A stretch of 15,232 nt of DNA from JBBQVS01 sp038211295 (lineage in GTDB: Bacteria; Chloroflexota; Ktedonobacteria; Ktedonobacterales; Ktedonobacteraceae), in contig JBBQVS010000091.1 in the NCBI GenBank assembly GCA_038211295.1, positions 1-15,232 of the forward strand, given 5' to 3'. The translations under genes were made by a program, and so were the position numbers. Below the pieces are notes generated by a model, which was not told the origin of the DNA, made no database searches, and saw nothing but the letters and a program-made list of their open reading frames with translations. Below are positions 7,154 through 14,140 of this stretch, piece after piece. The number at the start of each line of letters is the position of its first letter. Position 1 is the stretch's first letter.

Positions 7154-7390
7154 ATGCACATTTCCGATCAAGACACACAACCCTTGCCCAACATACTCGC
7201 GATCTTCTACGCAAACGAGACGTTCGAGCAACGGTGTCGGCGCGTTCATGCCTTTTCTCAGCGCACGGGAGACCGCTACCTCTTCGTCTTTCTCGAAGAT
7301 GATAAACGCCGTCGGCAGATGCTGGGCCTGCCGCAGCGTACCCCTTCTCGTTCTCTCTCCACTTACCAGACAAACATGCAGAGAAAGTAG
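7154..7390 (+). CDS. small hypothetical protein (78 aa)
   Basis: The ATG at 7154 follows AAGAAGGGAATAAATCAAAA, a purine-rich site with rather long spacing. The product has a hydrophobic/aromatic N-terminal half (ILAIFYANETFEQR, YLFVFLEDD) and a basic C-terminus (KRRRQ, then a Ser/Thr-rich tail). I recognise no domain. Its codons look like those of neighbouring real genes, and the next gene begins 22 bp after it with its own ribosome-binding site, which supports a two-gene unit. A longer overlapping frame from 7047 has Ser/Arg/Cys-rich, non-protein-like composition and I treat it as a shadow. Confidence 0.5.
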   Translation: MHISDQDTQPLPNILAIFYANETFEQRCRRVHAFSQRTGDRYLFVFLEDDKRRRQMLGLPQRTPSRSLSTYQTNMQRK

Positions 7391-7412
7391 CTATAAAAAA
7401 GGATGTCGCATT

Positions 7413-7853
7413 ATGACACACTATCGTTCTTGTGAATATGATTCTTCGCGAAAGGAGGCGATGTTGCGTGAAGCACAGCAGGAGCGGGCGCGAGATACCG
7501 CCGAGTTTGAGCAGGGAAAGGCGTTTGGCTTTCAGGTCTTTGAAAAGGTGTATCGCCATCCCGTGTTGACCGACCAGCAGACGCGCGACATGCTCGCCCC
7601 CATGATGCTCGACACAACACATTCGAGCATGTGGAACGCGGGCTACGTCATCGGGTGGACAAAAGCCTATCACGGGCAAAAGCAGGTCGAGCCGTCCGTG
7701 CCGCCGCACCTCTACGCCGAGCTTTCGCGGCAACTTTATGTCTCACATCTGTTGACCTTTGTAGTCGAGGGAACTCTGACGCTGCGTGAGGCGGCGGACG
7801 CACTCGATACGATGGCTTTGCCACGCGATGCGCGGGAGCGCGTGTGGGTATAA
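7413..7853 (+). CDS. hypothetical protein (146 aa), mostly helical
   Basis: I start at the ATG at 7413 (AAAAAAGGATGTCGCATT upstream). The same frame stays open back to 7047, but the upstream part does not look like protein. The product begins with a charged helix (SSRKEAMLREAQQERARDTAEFEQGKAFGFQ) followed by VFEKVYRHPVLTDQQTRDMLAPMM. A central aromatic stretch reads WNAGYVIGWTKAYHG, and LREAADALDTMALPRDARERV closes the C-terminus. No signal peptide, membrane segment or known catalytic motif is visible, so it is probably a soluble cytoplasmic protein. It is likely cotranscribed with the 78-residue gene 22 bp upstream. Downstream, the hairpin at 7889-7905 of a palindromic repeat may end the transcript. 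Confidence 0.68.
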   Translation: MTHYRSCEYDSSRKEAMLREAQQERARDTAEFEQGKAFGFQVFEKVYRHPVLTDQQTRDMLAPMMLDTTHSSMWNAGYVIGWTKAYHGQKQVEPSVPPHLYAELSRQLYVSHLLTFVVEGTLTLREAADALDTMALPRDARERVWV

Positions 7854-7888
7854 ATATATTACTGCGAAGGGTCTAACGGCAAAAAGAA

Positions 7889-8040
7889 GCGTGGCCTTGC
7901 CACGCTCTCCCGTGTATAGTAGTGGCGCGGCTTGCCCGCGCCATGTTTTTCTGTCCGTGCTATGCCCACGTCTCCGTGCTATGCCCGCGCCATGTCTTCA
8001 CACGCGCCCTGTTTTCTACCCGCGTCATCTCCTCTATTCC
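7889..8040. repeat. composite palindromic repeat, copy D, with degenerate tandem units
   Basis: Left to right: hairpin 2, GCGTGGC (7889-7895)/GCCACGC (7899-7905); a linker containing TATAGTAGT; hairpin 1, GGCGCGG (7924-7930)/CCGCGCC (7936-7942); then degenerate units to about 8040. One of these, GTCTTCACACGCGCC (from about 7994), is the reverse complement of the 17-bp unit tandemly repeated at 8733-8817. The arrangement is the mirror image of copy C on the other side of the methyltransferase gene. Nothing coding is credible between 7854 and 8062. Confidence 0.75.
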
Positions 8041-8062
8041 CCGTTGTGCTCTTTTGCCTTGC

Positions 8063-8701
8063 TTATTCCAGCGTGAGCGCATCTTTTTGGAAGAGCGCGA
8101 TGGCTTCAAAGTCTCTGGAAAGCGGGCTGGTGGTGATGTGCCGGTAGCCTTTTTGCGTCAGCAGTTCAAGCACCTCCGAGCCGGAAGTAAAGCGGCGTAC
8201 TCTCGCCTCGAAGACTTTTCCTTCGGAGGCCGAGACGATTTTTCTGAAGAAGAGGTCGAGATGTGTGTCTGTGGAGAGGATGTCACGGATACCGAGCGCA
8301 CTCGCGGCCCTAATGAGTGAGCCTAGAACGTAATGACTCTGGACGTGTTCCACCACAAGCACAACGTTATCCATTGAGTCACCCAACGGCGGGGGCAGGG
8401 CCGCGACTCCGATATAGGGAAAAACTTGTGAGGTGTGCGTAACCTTTTTGAGGATACCATCAGACATACCGTAACAGGGAATGTCTCTCTGCATCAGTCG
8501 GGCAATAAATCTATCGTCACGGGCCGCCATATGGTAAAAGACATGTTCTATATGCATGTGTGCTTCTATGCCACGTTCGATATTTTCGGAGCCTTCAAGC
8601 AAACACTTCTGAAACACGGTACGTCCAACACTGGAAACTAACGTCCGTGCCAGCACAATTTTTGGGTCTTTGATGGTTGTGATCTGGTCAAAATGTATCA
8701 T
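8063..8701 (-). CDS. truncated SpoU/TrmH-family RNA 2'-O-methyltransferase
   Basis: 212 residues. The first ~105 resemble the SpoU substrate-binding domain (DPKIVLARTLVSSVGRTVFQKCLLEGSENIERGIEAHM). Next comes the start of the SPOUT fold, VVLVVEHVQSHYVLGSLIRAASALGI, equivalent to family motif 1 (consensus ...DPxNxGxxxRxA...). Two anomalies suggest loss of function. The motif-1 Asn is missing (SHYVLGSLIR). The protein also ends at IALFQKDALTLE, just where motif 2 (GNExxG) and motif 3 (SLNVS) should follow, so the trefoil knot that binds S-adenosylmethionine is absent. Neither other frame downstream restores these motifs. The downstream DNA is the repeat array of copy D. It may be a decaying gene or an RNA-binding remnant. 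It has no Shine-Dalgarno, and the -10 lies just before the ATG. Confidence 0.7.
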   Translation of the reverse strand: MIHFDQITTIKDPKIVLARTLVSSVGRTVFQKCLLEGSENIERGIEAHMHIEHVFYHMAARDDRFIARLMQRDIPCYGMSDGILKKVTHTSQVFPYIGVAALPPPLGDSMDNVVLVVEHVQSHYVLGSLIRAASALGIRDILSTDTHLDLFFRKIVSASEGKVFEARVRRFTSGSEVLELLTQKGYRHITTSPLSRDFEAIALFQKDALTLE

Positions 8702-8706
8702 ACTCT

Positions 8707-8715
8707 ATTGTATCA
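8707..8715 (-). promoter_or_regulatory. extended -10 promoter implying a leaderless mRNA
   Basis: On the minus strand TGATACAAT (8715-8707) has the extended -10 TG and a TACAAT hexamer. Only five bases, AGAGT, separate it from the ATG at 8701, so transcription would begin at or next to the start codon. That would fit the lack of a ribosome-binding site. No convincing -35 is present. Confidence 0.45.
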
Positions 8716-8732
8716 TGGGGGCATGAGAGAGT

Positions 8733-8834
8733 ATGGCGCGGGCGAAGATATGGCGCGTGTGAAGACATGGCGCGGGCGAGGACATGGCGCGTGTGAAGAC
8801 ATGGCGCGTGTGAAGACATGGCGCGTGCAAGCCG
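8733..8834. repeat. 17-bp tandem repeat array (about six units)
   Basis: Units start at 8733, 8750, 8767, 8784 and 8801, each 17 bp. Two forms occur: ATGGCGCGTGTGAAGAC (three identical copies) and ATGGCGCGGGCGARGAY (two copies). A sixth, diverged unit at 8818 (ATGGCGCGTGCAAGCCG) runs into the hairpin of copy C. The units abut with no spacers, so this is not CRISPR. Seventeen is not a multiple of three, so the array is not protein-coding. Confidence 0.92.
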
Positions 8835-8872
8835 CGCCACTACTATACGACGGGGTATCGCCACTATGTGGC
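8820..8872. repeat. composite palindromic repeat, copy C
   Basis: Hairpin 1 is GGCGCG (8820-8825)/CGCGCC (8833-8838) around TGCAAGC. The linker is ACTACTATACGACGGGG. Hairpin 2 is GCCAC (8860-8864)/GTGGC (8868-8872) with loop TAT. It lies directly downstream of the 17-bp array and about 45 bp before the clpB promoter. A further imperfect repeat, TCCGCGCCCTG, occurs twice at 8875-8910. Confidence 0.75.
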
Positions 8873-8913
8873 TCGTCCGCGCCCTGCTCCCAATCCGTCC
8901 GCGCCCTGTTTTC

Positions 8914-8922
8914 TGTTATACT
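8914..8922 (+). promoter_or_regulatory. extended -10 promoter of clpB
   Basis: TGTTATACT (TG at 8914-8915, TATACT at 8917-8922) suits an extended -10 promoter, with a start near 8929 and a leader of about 40 bases. No CIRCE-type or HAIR-type heat-shock inverted repeat is visible between 8873 and 8968, so the usual HrcA or HspR operators are not seen here. Confidence 0.5.
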
Positions 8923-8968
8923 GTAGGTAAATGCTCCTGATAGAACGGACGGCACAAGAGAAGTCTTC

Positions 8969-11548
8969 ATGAAAATCGAACGCTTTACCGACAAGGCGCG
9001 GCAGGCGGTGCATGATGCATCGGCGTTAGCGCACCAACTGAACCACAGTCAGATCGAGATTGAACACCTGTTAGACGCTCTGCTGAAACAAGACGATGGA
9101 GTGACGCAACGGGTTGTGCAAAAAGCGGGTGGCAACCTGCTGGCGGCCCAACGTCTGGTTGAGCGTGAGTTGGAGCGGTTCCCACGCGTGTTTGGCGGTG
9201 CGGAACCGAGCATTTCGTCGCGTCTGCGTGCGGTACTCGAAAAGGCATGGACGGAGATGAACACGTTCAGAGACGAATATTTGAGCGTCGAGCATATGCT
9301 GTTGGCAATGTTCTCAAGCGAGGGTACGGCCCAACAAGCACTACAGCTTGCGGGCCTGACTCGTGAGGAGGTGTTGAAAGCCTTGACGTCGATTAGAGGA
9401 GCGCAACGCGTGATCGATCAAAACCCGGAGGGCAAGTATCAGGCGTTGGAACGCTATGGGCGCAACCTGACCGAGTTGGCGCAACAGGGGAAGCTTGACC
9501 CCGTGATTGGACGTGACGAAGAGATACGCCGCGTGGTGCAGGTGTTGAGTCGGCGCACAAAAAACAACCCCGTCCTGATTGGCGAGCCGGGCGTGGGCAA
9601 GACCGCGATTGTCGAGGGTCTGGCGCAACGCATCGTGCGCGGCGACATTCCGCGTACACTCGCGGAAAAGCTCGTGGTCACGCTCGACCTCGGCGCACTC
9701 GTGGCGGGTGCCAGGTATCGTGGCGAGTTCGAGGAGCGACTCAAAGCGGTCTTGAAGGAGATTACCAGTTCTGACGGTGGCATCATTCTCTTTATCGATG
9801 AACTGCATACACTGGTTGGGGCGGGGGCGGCAGAGGGCGCGATGGACGCCTCGAATATGCTCAAACCGATGCTGGCACGCGGCGAATTGCATTGTATCGG
9901 CGCGACCACGCTGCACGAGTACCGCAAGTCGATTGAGAAAGACGCCGCGCTCGAACGGCGTTTTCAACCTGTGCTGGTCGAGCAACCTTCAGTTGAGGAC
10001 ACCATCAGTATTTTGCGCGGTCTCAAACAACGCTACGAAGTGCATCACGGCGTGCGAATTCAGGATAGTGCGCTTGTCGCTGCCGCGATGCTCTCTAACC
10101 GTTACATTCCCGAACGCTTTTTGCCCGACAAAGCGATTGATCTGGTCGATGAGGCGGCAAGCCATCGCCGCGTTGAGTTGGATAGCACACCCAGCGAGCT
10201 TGACGCGTTAGACCGTCGCGTGCGCCGTTTACAGGTTGAGCAGGAGGCTCTGCGAAAAGAAACCGATGTCGCGAGTAAAGAGCGGCACGAGCGAGTCGAA
10301 CGCGAGATCGCCAACCTTGACGAGCAGTTGCATACGATGCGCCTTTCGCTAGAGGCCGAACGCGCCCCCGTTGAGGAGATGCGAACGCTCAAGCGTGAAC
10401 TCGATCACGCCCAGACCGCGTATGAGCAGGCCGAACGTGCGGGCAATCTCGACGAAATGGCGCGGCTTCATTACGGCGTAATGCCGGAGATACAGCAGCG
10501 CATTCGGCACATGGAGGTGCAACTGACGACTGGCAAGAGTGGGCGGATGCTCAAAGAAGAGGTTGACGCCGAAGATATCGCCGAAATCGTCTCGAAATGG
10601 ACGCACATCCCCATTTCGCGCTTAATGGAGGCGGAGGTGCAACGCCTGTTATTGATGGAAGACCGTCTGCGGAGCCGCATTGTGGGACAGGATGCCGCGC
10701 TCCAGATTGTGTCTGACGCCATCCGTCGCTCGCGTGCGGGCTTGCAAGACCCGAATCGCCCACTCGCCAGTTTCCTTTTTCTGGGGCCAACAGGCGTTGG
10801 TAAAACCGAACTTGCCCGCGCCCTCGCGGAGTTCCTCTTCGATAATGAACAAGCACTTGTGCGTATCGATATGTCCGAGTACAACGAAAAGCACGCGGTC
10901 TCGCGGCTCATCGGTGCGCCGCCGGGCTACGTTGGCTACGATGAAGGGGGGCAGCTTACCGAAGAGGTGCGCCGCCATCCCTATAGCGTTATCTTGCTGG
11001 ATGAGATAGAGAAGGCCGCACCAGAGGTGTTCAACGTTCTGTTGCAACTGCTGGATGACGGACGCCTGACGGATGGACAGGGCCGCACCGTTGACTTCAA
11101 AAATACGCTTATCATCATGACCAGTAATGTTGGCAACCGCTGGTTGCAAGAGTTTGATGGTATGGACGAGGAAGCGATGCAACGTATCGCGCGGCAAGAG
11201 CTACGCAATGAGGGCTTTCGACCAGAATTTATCAACCGCATTGATGAAGTCGTGGTGTTTCAGCAAATGAGCCGAGAGCAGATAAAGCGCATCGTGGATA
11301 TCCAGTTGCAGCGGCTGCAACCGCGTCTACAAGAACGGCATATCGCCCTTGCCGTGACGGAGGCCGCGAAGGAGTATCTCGTCACGCGTGGGTACGACCC
11401 TCAGTATGGGGCGCGACCACTCAAACGCGTGTTGCAAAAAGAGATCGAGAACCGTCTGGCCCGTGCTATACTGGATGGAACACTACACGATGGTGGCACC
11501 GTCACAATAGACCTGCGAAATGGTGCGCTGATGATGGAAACACAATGA
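8969..11548 (+). CDS. clpB: ATP-dependent disaggregase ClpB (Hsp100)
   Basis: 859 residues, full length. The hexameric ClpB threads aggregated proteins through its pore, working with DnaK/DnaJ/GrpE in the cytoplasm. The N-terminal Clp repeat domain (about 1-145, starting MKIERFTDKARQAV) precedes the first AAA+ module: Walker A GEPGVGKT (205-212), Walker B ILFIDEL (273-279), pore loop GARYRGEF (247-254, Tyr250) and arginine fingers in ALERRF (327-332). A coiled-coil middle domain (about 405-525) distinguishes ClpB from ClpA and ClpC. The second AAA+ module has Walker A GPTGVGKT (606-613), Walker B VILLDE (674-679), pore loop GYVGYDEG (653-660) and the sensor-2 GAR (814-816). The start ATG follows a modest AGAGAAG site. 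The stop overlaps the next gene's ATG. Confidence 0.97.
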   Translation: MKIERFTDKARQAVHDASALAHQLNHSQIEIEHLLDALLKQDDGVTQRVVQKAGGNLLAAQRLVERELERFPRVFGGAEPSISSRLRAVLEKAWTEMNTFRDEYLSVEHMLLAMFSSEGTAQQALQLAGLTREEVLKALTSIRGAQRVIDQNPEGKYQALERYGRNLTELAQQGKLDPVIGRDEEIRRVVQVLSRRTKNNPVLIGEPGVGKTAIVEGLAQRIVRGDIPRTLAEKLVVTLDLGALVAGARYRGEFEERLKAVLKEITSSDGGIILFIDELHTLVGAGAAEGAMDASNMLKPMLARGELHCIGATTLHEYRKSIEKDAALERRFQPVLVEQPSVEDTISILRGLKQRYEVHHGVRIQDSALVAAAMLSNRYIPERFLPDKAIDLVDEAASHRRVELDSTPSELDALDRRVRRLQVEQEALRKETDVASKERHERVEREIANLDEQLHTMRLSLEAERAPVEEMRTLKRELDHAQTAYEQAERAGNLDEMARLHYGVMPEIQQRIRHMEVQLTTGKSGRMLKEEVDAEDIAEIVSKWTHIPISRLMEAEVQRLLLMEDRLRSRIVGQDAALQIVSDAIRRSRAGLQDPNRPLASFLFLGPTGVGKTELARALAEFLFDNEQALVRIDMSEYNEKHAVSRLIGAPPGYVGYDEGGQLTEEVRRHPYSVILLDEIEKAAPEVFNVLLQLLDDGRLTDGQGRTVDFKNTLIIMTSNVGNRWLQEFDGMDEEAMQRIARQELRNEGFRPEFINRIDEVVVFQQMSREQIKRIVDIQLQRLQPRLQERHIALAVTEAAKEYLVTRGYDPQYGARPLKRVLQKEIENRLARAILDGTLHDGGTVTIDLRNGALMMETQ

Positions 11549-12927
11549 ATAACGGTGACAACATAGTACCAGAGAGTCCGCACGCGGAACTTATCCAGAG
11601 GTTGAGCGCGTTGTTGATTCAGCTGAACGCGCTGCAAACGCTTGTGCGAGAGGAATTCGCGGACCTGCCAACGGTACGCGAGGGCATGAATACGCTGGAA
11701 CAGATGGCGCGTGAGGCTCTCGCGGTGGTGCGTTCCGCCGATGAAGACCTGCCGCCCATCGCGTTGGAGGGCGTTTCCCTCTCGGACGCGCTATCACGTC
11801 TGGTGGAAGAGACGGCGGAAACGCTGGGTATCTCTAGTCGCGTCTCCTTCAACGGTTTTGACGAGCAGGGGCGGCATGGAGAGCAGAAACTTGCCGCGAA
11901 AAAAGAGCGGTTGCTGTATCTTATCGCGCGTGAAGCTCTTTATCAGATACCGACTCATAGTGGTGTGCGGAGATTGCGGCTCGTCCTGAGCTATGGTGAT
12001 GACGATGTGCAGATGAGCATTGAGGATGATGGCATGTTGCTCACAGGTGAGGACGCGACGACTCTACCCGCGCTAACGCCTGAGTATACATCTCCTGATC
12101 GCACTGAGCCGCGCCCATTTATTGATCTACGGCATCGCATCATGCATCTTGGCGGTTCATTAGAAGTTGGGCCATCAAGCGAGCAAGGGACGCGTGTCTT
12201 CGCGCGTCTTCCATATAATGAGCCGATCAGTGATGCCCCGAACACCATTGTACCGCCATCAACGCAGGAACCAAAGAAGGATGAGACCGCGCTGATACGC
12301 ATTCTGGTTGTGGATGGGCAGGCCGTGACGCGTGCGGGTCTGCGGCGTCTGCTCGATAGTTACGCGGGCTTGCGCGTTGTGGGTGAGGCGGCGGACGGTG
12401 TGCAAGCGGTGAGCGAGACGTTAGAGCTTGGCCCGCAGGTGGTGCTGCTCGACTCGCAGCTGCCCAATGGGCAGAGTTTGAACGCGTTACGCCAGATAAA
12501 GCAACTGAACCTCGATACAAAAGTGCTATTACTTTCGGCGCAGGACCGCGAAGAATACCTGTACGAGACGTTGCGAGCGGGTGCTGATGGCTACGTGTTG
12601 AAGGATATTGCCCCCGACGAACTCGCGCGGGCGTTGCGGGTTGTGGCGGGTGGGGAGGTGCTGGTACAACCGCAACTAGCCGCGCGTCTGCTCTCCCGTG
12701 TCGGCAAGCAAGGTGGCCGTGCGCCCTACGAAACGCTCACGGCACGCGAGCTTGACGTATTGCGCCTGCTGGTGCGCGGAATGCGAAACAAAGAGATCGC
12801 GGCGCGGCTCTTCGTCAGCGAACGTACCGTGAACTTCCACCTTGCCAACATTTACCAGAAGCTTAACGTCTCTGGTCGCACCGAAGCTCTGAGCAAAGCG
12901 ATTGAGCAGGGCCTCGTGACGACCTGA
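11545..12927 (+). CDS. fusion of degenerate NarX-like kinase module with NarL/LuxR response regulator
   Basis: 460 residues; the start overlaps the clpB stop (ATGA), so translation is probably coupled. Residues 10-65 resemble a shortened dimerisation helix pair of HisKA_3 kinases (HAELIQRLSALLIQLNALQ; His13 aligns with the usual phosphoacceptor, but the following Asp is Ala). Residues 75-225 resemble HATPase_c but are eroded: the N-box Asn is Gln134 (EALYQ), the G1 box reads DDGMLL instead of DxGxG, and the second glycine box is lost; only LGGSLEVGP and QGTRVFARLP remain. Residues 251-365 are a receiver with phosphoacceptor Asp303 (LLDSQLP), Ser331 and Lys353, but the acidic pair is Asp257-Gly258. 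Residues 396-455 are a LuxR-type helix-turn-helix (LTARELDVLRLL...NKEIAARLFVSERTVNFHL). It is probably a DNA-binding regulator with a pseudokinase input domain. No partner kinase is present. Confidence 0.88.
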   Translation: MNNGDNIVPESPHAELIQRLSALLIQLNALQTLVREEFADLPTVREGMNTLEQMAREALAVVRSADEDLPPIALEGVSLSDALSRLVEETAETLGISSRVSFNGFDEQGRHGEQKLAAKKERLLYLIAREALYQIPTHSGVRRLRLVLSYGDDDVQMSIEDDGMLLTGEDATTLPALTPEYTSPDRTEPRPFIDLRHRIMHLGGSLEVGPSSEQGTRVFARLPYNEPISDAPNTIVPPSTQEPKKDETALIRILVVDGQAVTRAGLRRLLDSYAGLRVVGEAADGVQAVSETLELGPQVVLLDSQLPNGQSLNALRQIKQLNLDTKVLLLSAQDREEYLYETLRAGADGYVLKDIAPDELARALRVVAGGEVLVQPQLAARLLSRVGKQGGRAPYETLTARELDVLRLLVRGMRNKEIAARLFVSERTVNFHLANIYQKLNVSGRTEALSKAIEQGLVTT

Positions 12928-12939
12928 ATGTTCCACTTG

Positions 12940-14025
12940 TCAAGAGTAGATGTTACCCGCACGCCACGCGGTCAGTTCACGTTTCAGCGCGGCGATATAA
13001 CCTGCTTCATCGTTGTGATCGGCGTTGGGGGCGTACTTAGGAATGATTTGATCGACGGTTGTCAAGTGCCAGATGGCGACGTAGAGGTTGCGAATAAGCT
13101 TATACCACGCCTCGAAGCCGGCTTCCCAGGTGGGAAATGAAGCGTAACAACTCTGGTTGGCCTGACATGGTTGACCAGATGTATTTACGCAGTCCGCGTC
13201 TGGCACACAGCGCGAATTGCCAAGTGAGAGTGTTGTATTGGCCTCGCCTGATTTGCCAAACGAGCTTTCGTGCTGAAAAAATGCCAGCGCGAACGCGGGG
13301 TCGATGCCGTACTTCACGCCCATGTCATAGAGTGCTTGCCCCTTGCCCACAGCAGGCGAGCTATAGGCACTCAGGACACTATTGATAAAGGCCGCATTGA
13401 CGGAGGGTTTCCCGACAACGGAGTAGGGGGCATTCGTATTGATTGGAGCCGTAATGGCAATCGGCCCGTTTGTTTTCTGCACTTGATTGGCAAGACTGCC
13501 GCCAACCTGTACATCGTAGACCTTGCCAAAGCCAGGCAGACTTACCAGTTGTGCGCCGTTGGGCCGTTGCGTGATCGCCGCCGAGAGCAGAACGCCCAGC
13601 GAGATAACCACGACAAAGGCAACAATACTAAAGCGATAAAGCCAGGGCTTGTGCTGCTCTAAAGAATGTACGACAACGGAATTCACAACCTTCGCAGGCT
13701 TGAATGGCTTGTGTGGTTTGTATAATGATACAGGCGTTGGAGTTGCGGAAGGTGTGTAGCGTAGAGGTTTGGGTGGTATGAAGACCGCGCGAACCTTACT
13801 GAAGTTTTCGCTGACCGACTGCTGAAACGCGCTCGGCTCATCGTCTTCCGGCTCTGCATCCTCTTCCTCAAACTCTTCGTATTCTGTAAAATCTTCCTCT
13901 TCTAACTGTTGTGTCTGCAATGCTGGAAGTTGCCGTGTAGCACGCGAGGGAATCGCCGATTGTGTTCTGATGGTGTCTAAAGGCTCGTCGAATATTTCCT
14001 TTTTGGCGTATTTACCTGCCGCCAT
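12940..14025 (-). CDS. membrane-anchored lysozyme/glucosaminidase-like cell-wall hydrolase
   Basis: 361 residues from an ATG with a strong Shine-Dalgarno (GAGGAGGT). The N-terminal ~125 residues are soluble and low-complexity: an acidic run (about 41-64, rich in Glu/Asp) then a Pro/Lys-rich stretch (about 84-112). A single membrane helix (about 130-152, FSIVAFVVVISLGVLLSAA) follows, so the C-terminus should lie outside. Residues about 205-361 resemble the FlgJ/LytD-type glucosaminidase or goose-lysozyme fold: GKGQALYDMGVKYGIDPAFALAFFQHESSFGKSG with candidate catalytic Glu253, then LSLGNSR, a FPTWEAGFEAWYKLIRNLY segment, and AGYIAALKREL near the end. Cys273, 279, 287 and 293 could form two disulfides outside the cell. 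It probably cuts peptidoglycan, though the exact bond is not decided by sequence. It is convergent with the regulator gene, with only a 12-bp gap. Confidence 0.82.
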   Translation of the reverse strand: MAAGKYAKKEIFDEPLDTIRTQSAIPSRATRQLPALQTQQLEEEDFTEYEEFEEEDAEPEDDEPSAFQQSVSENFSKVRAVFIPPKPLRYTPSATPTPVSLYKPHKPFKPAKVVNSVVVHSLEQHKPWLYRFSIVAFVVVISLGVLLSAAITQRPNGAQLVSLPGFGKVYDVQVGGSLANQVQKTNGPIAITAPINTNAPYSVVGKPSVNAAFINSVLSAYSSPAVGKGQALYDMGVKYGIDPAFALAFFQHESSFGKSGEANTTLSLGNSRCVPDADCVNTSGQPCQANQSCYASFPTWEAGFEAWYKLIRNLYVAIWHLTTVDQIIPKYAPNADHNDEAGYIAALKRELTAWRAGNIYS

Positions 14026-14065
14026 ACCTGACCTCCTCGTATAGGTAATATCTTATACCTCTGCT

Positions 14066-14074
14066 AGTATACCA
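14066..14074 (-). promoter_or_regulatory. extended -10 promoter for the cell-wall hydrolase gene
   Basis: The minus strand reads TGGTATACT (14074-14066), an extended -10 element. The predicted start near 14059 gives a leader of about 34 bases. A 5-bp inverted repeat AGGTA/TACCT at 14043-14060 overlaps that start. No strong -35 is seen. Confidence 0.45.
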
Positions 14075-14140
14075 TGAACTGGCCCCGCTTGCACTAAGGT
14101 GTTTACAGGATATTGACATGCGGTAACATATGTTTCCCAC

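Noticed and set aside
7047..7412. N-terminal extension of the 146-aa gene back to 7047
   Set aside because: The translated stretch is Ser/Arg/Cys-rich with no protein-like pattern. It overlaps the hairpin and a better small ORF in another frame, and a ribosome-binding site supports the ATG at 7413.
8733..8834. Regularly repeated units that could suggest a CRISPR array
   Set aside because: The 17-bp units abut without spacers and no cas gene is present.
8693..8926. Open frame across the 17-bp repeats
   Set aside because: It is created by the repeat (MARVKTWRG-like text), starts inside the methyltransferase gene and has no ribosome-binding site.
8873..8968. CIRCE or HAIR heat-shock operator in front of clpB
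   Set aside because: No TTAGCACTC/GAGTGCTAA or CTTGAGT/ACTCAAG pair is visible.
9341..9985. Long minus-strand frame opposite clpB
   Set aside because: It is antisense to a highly conserved AAA+ region; its composition follows the complementary codons of clpB.
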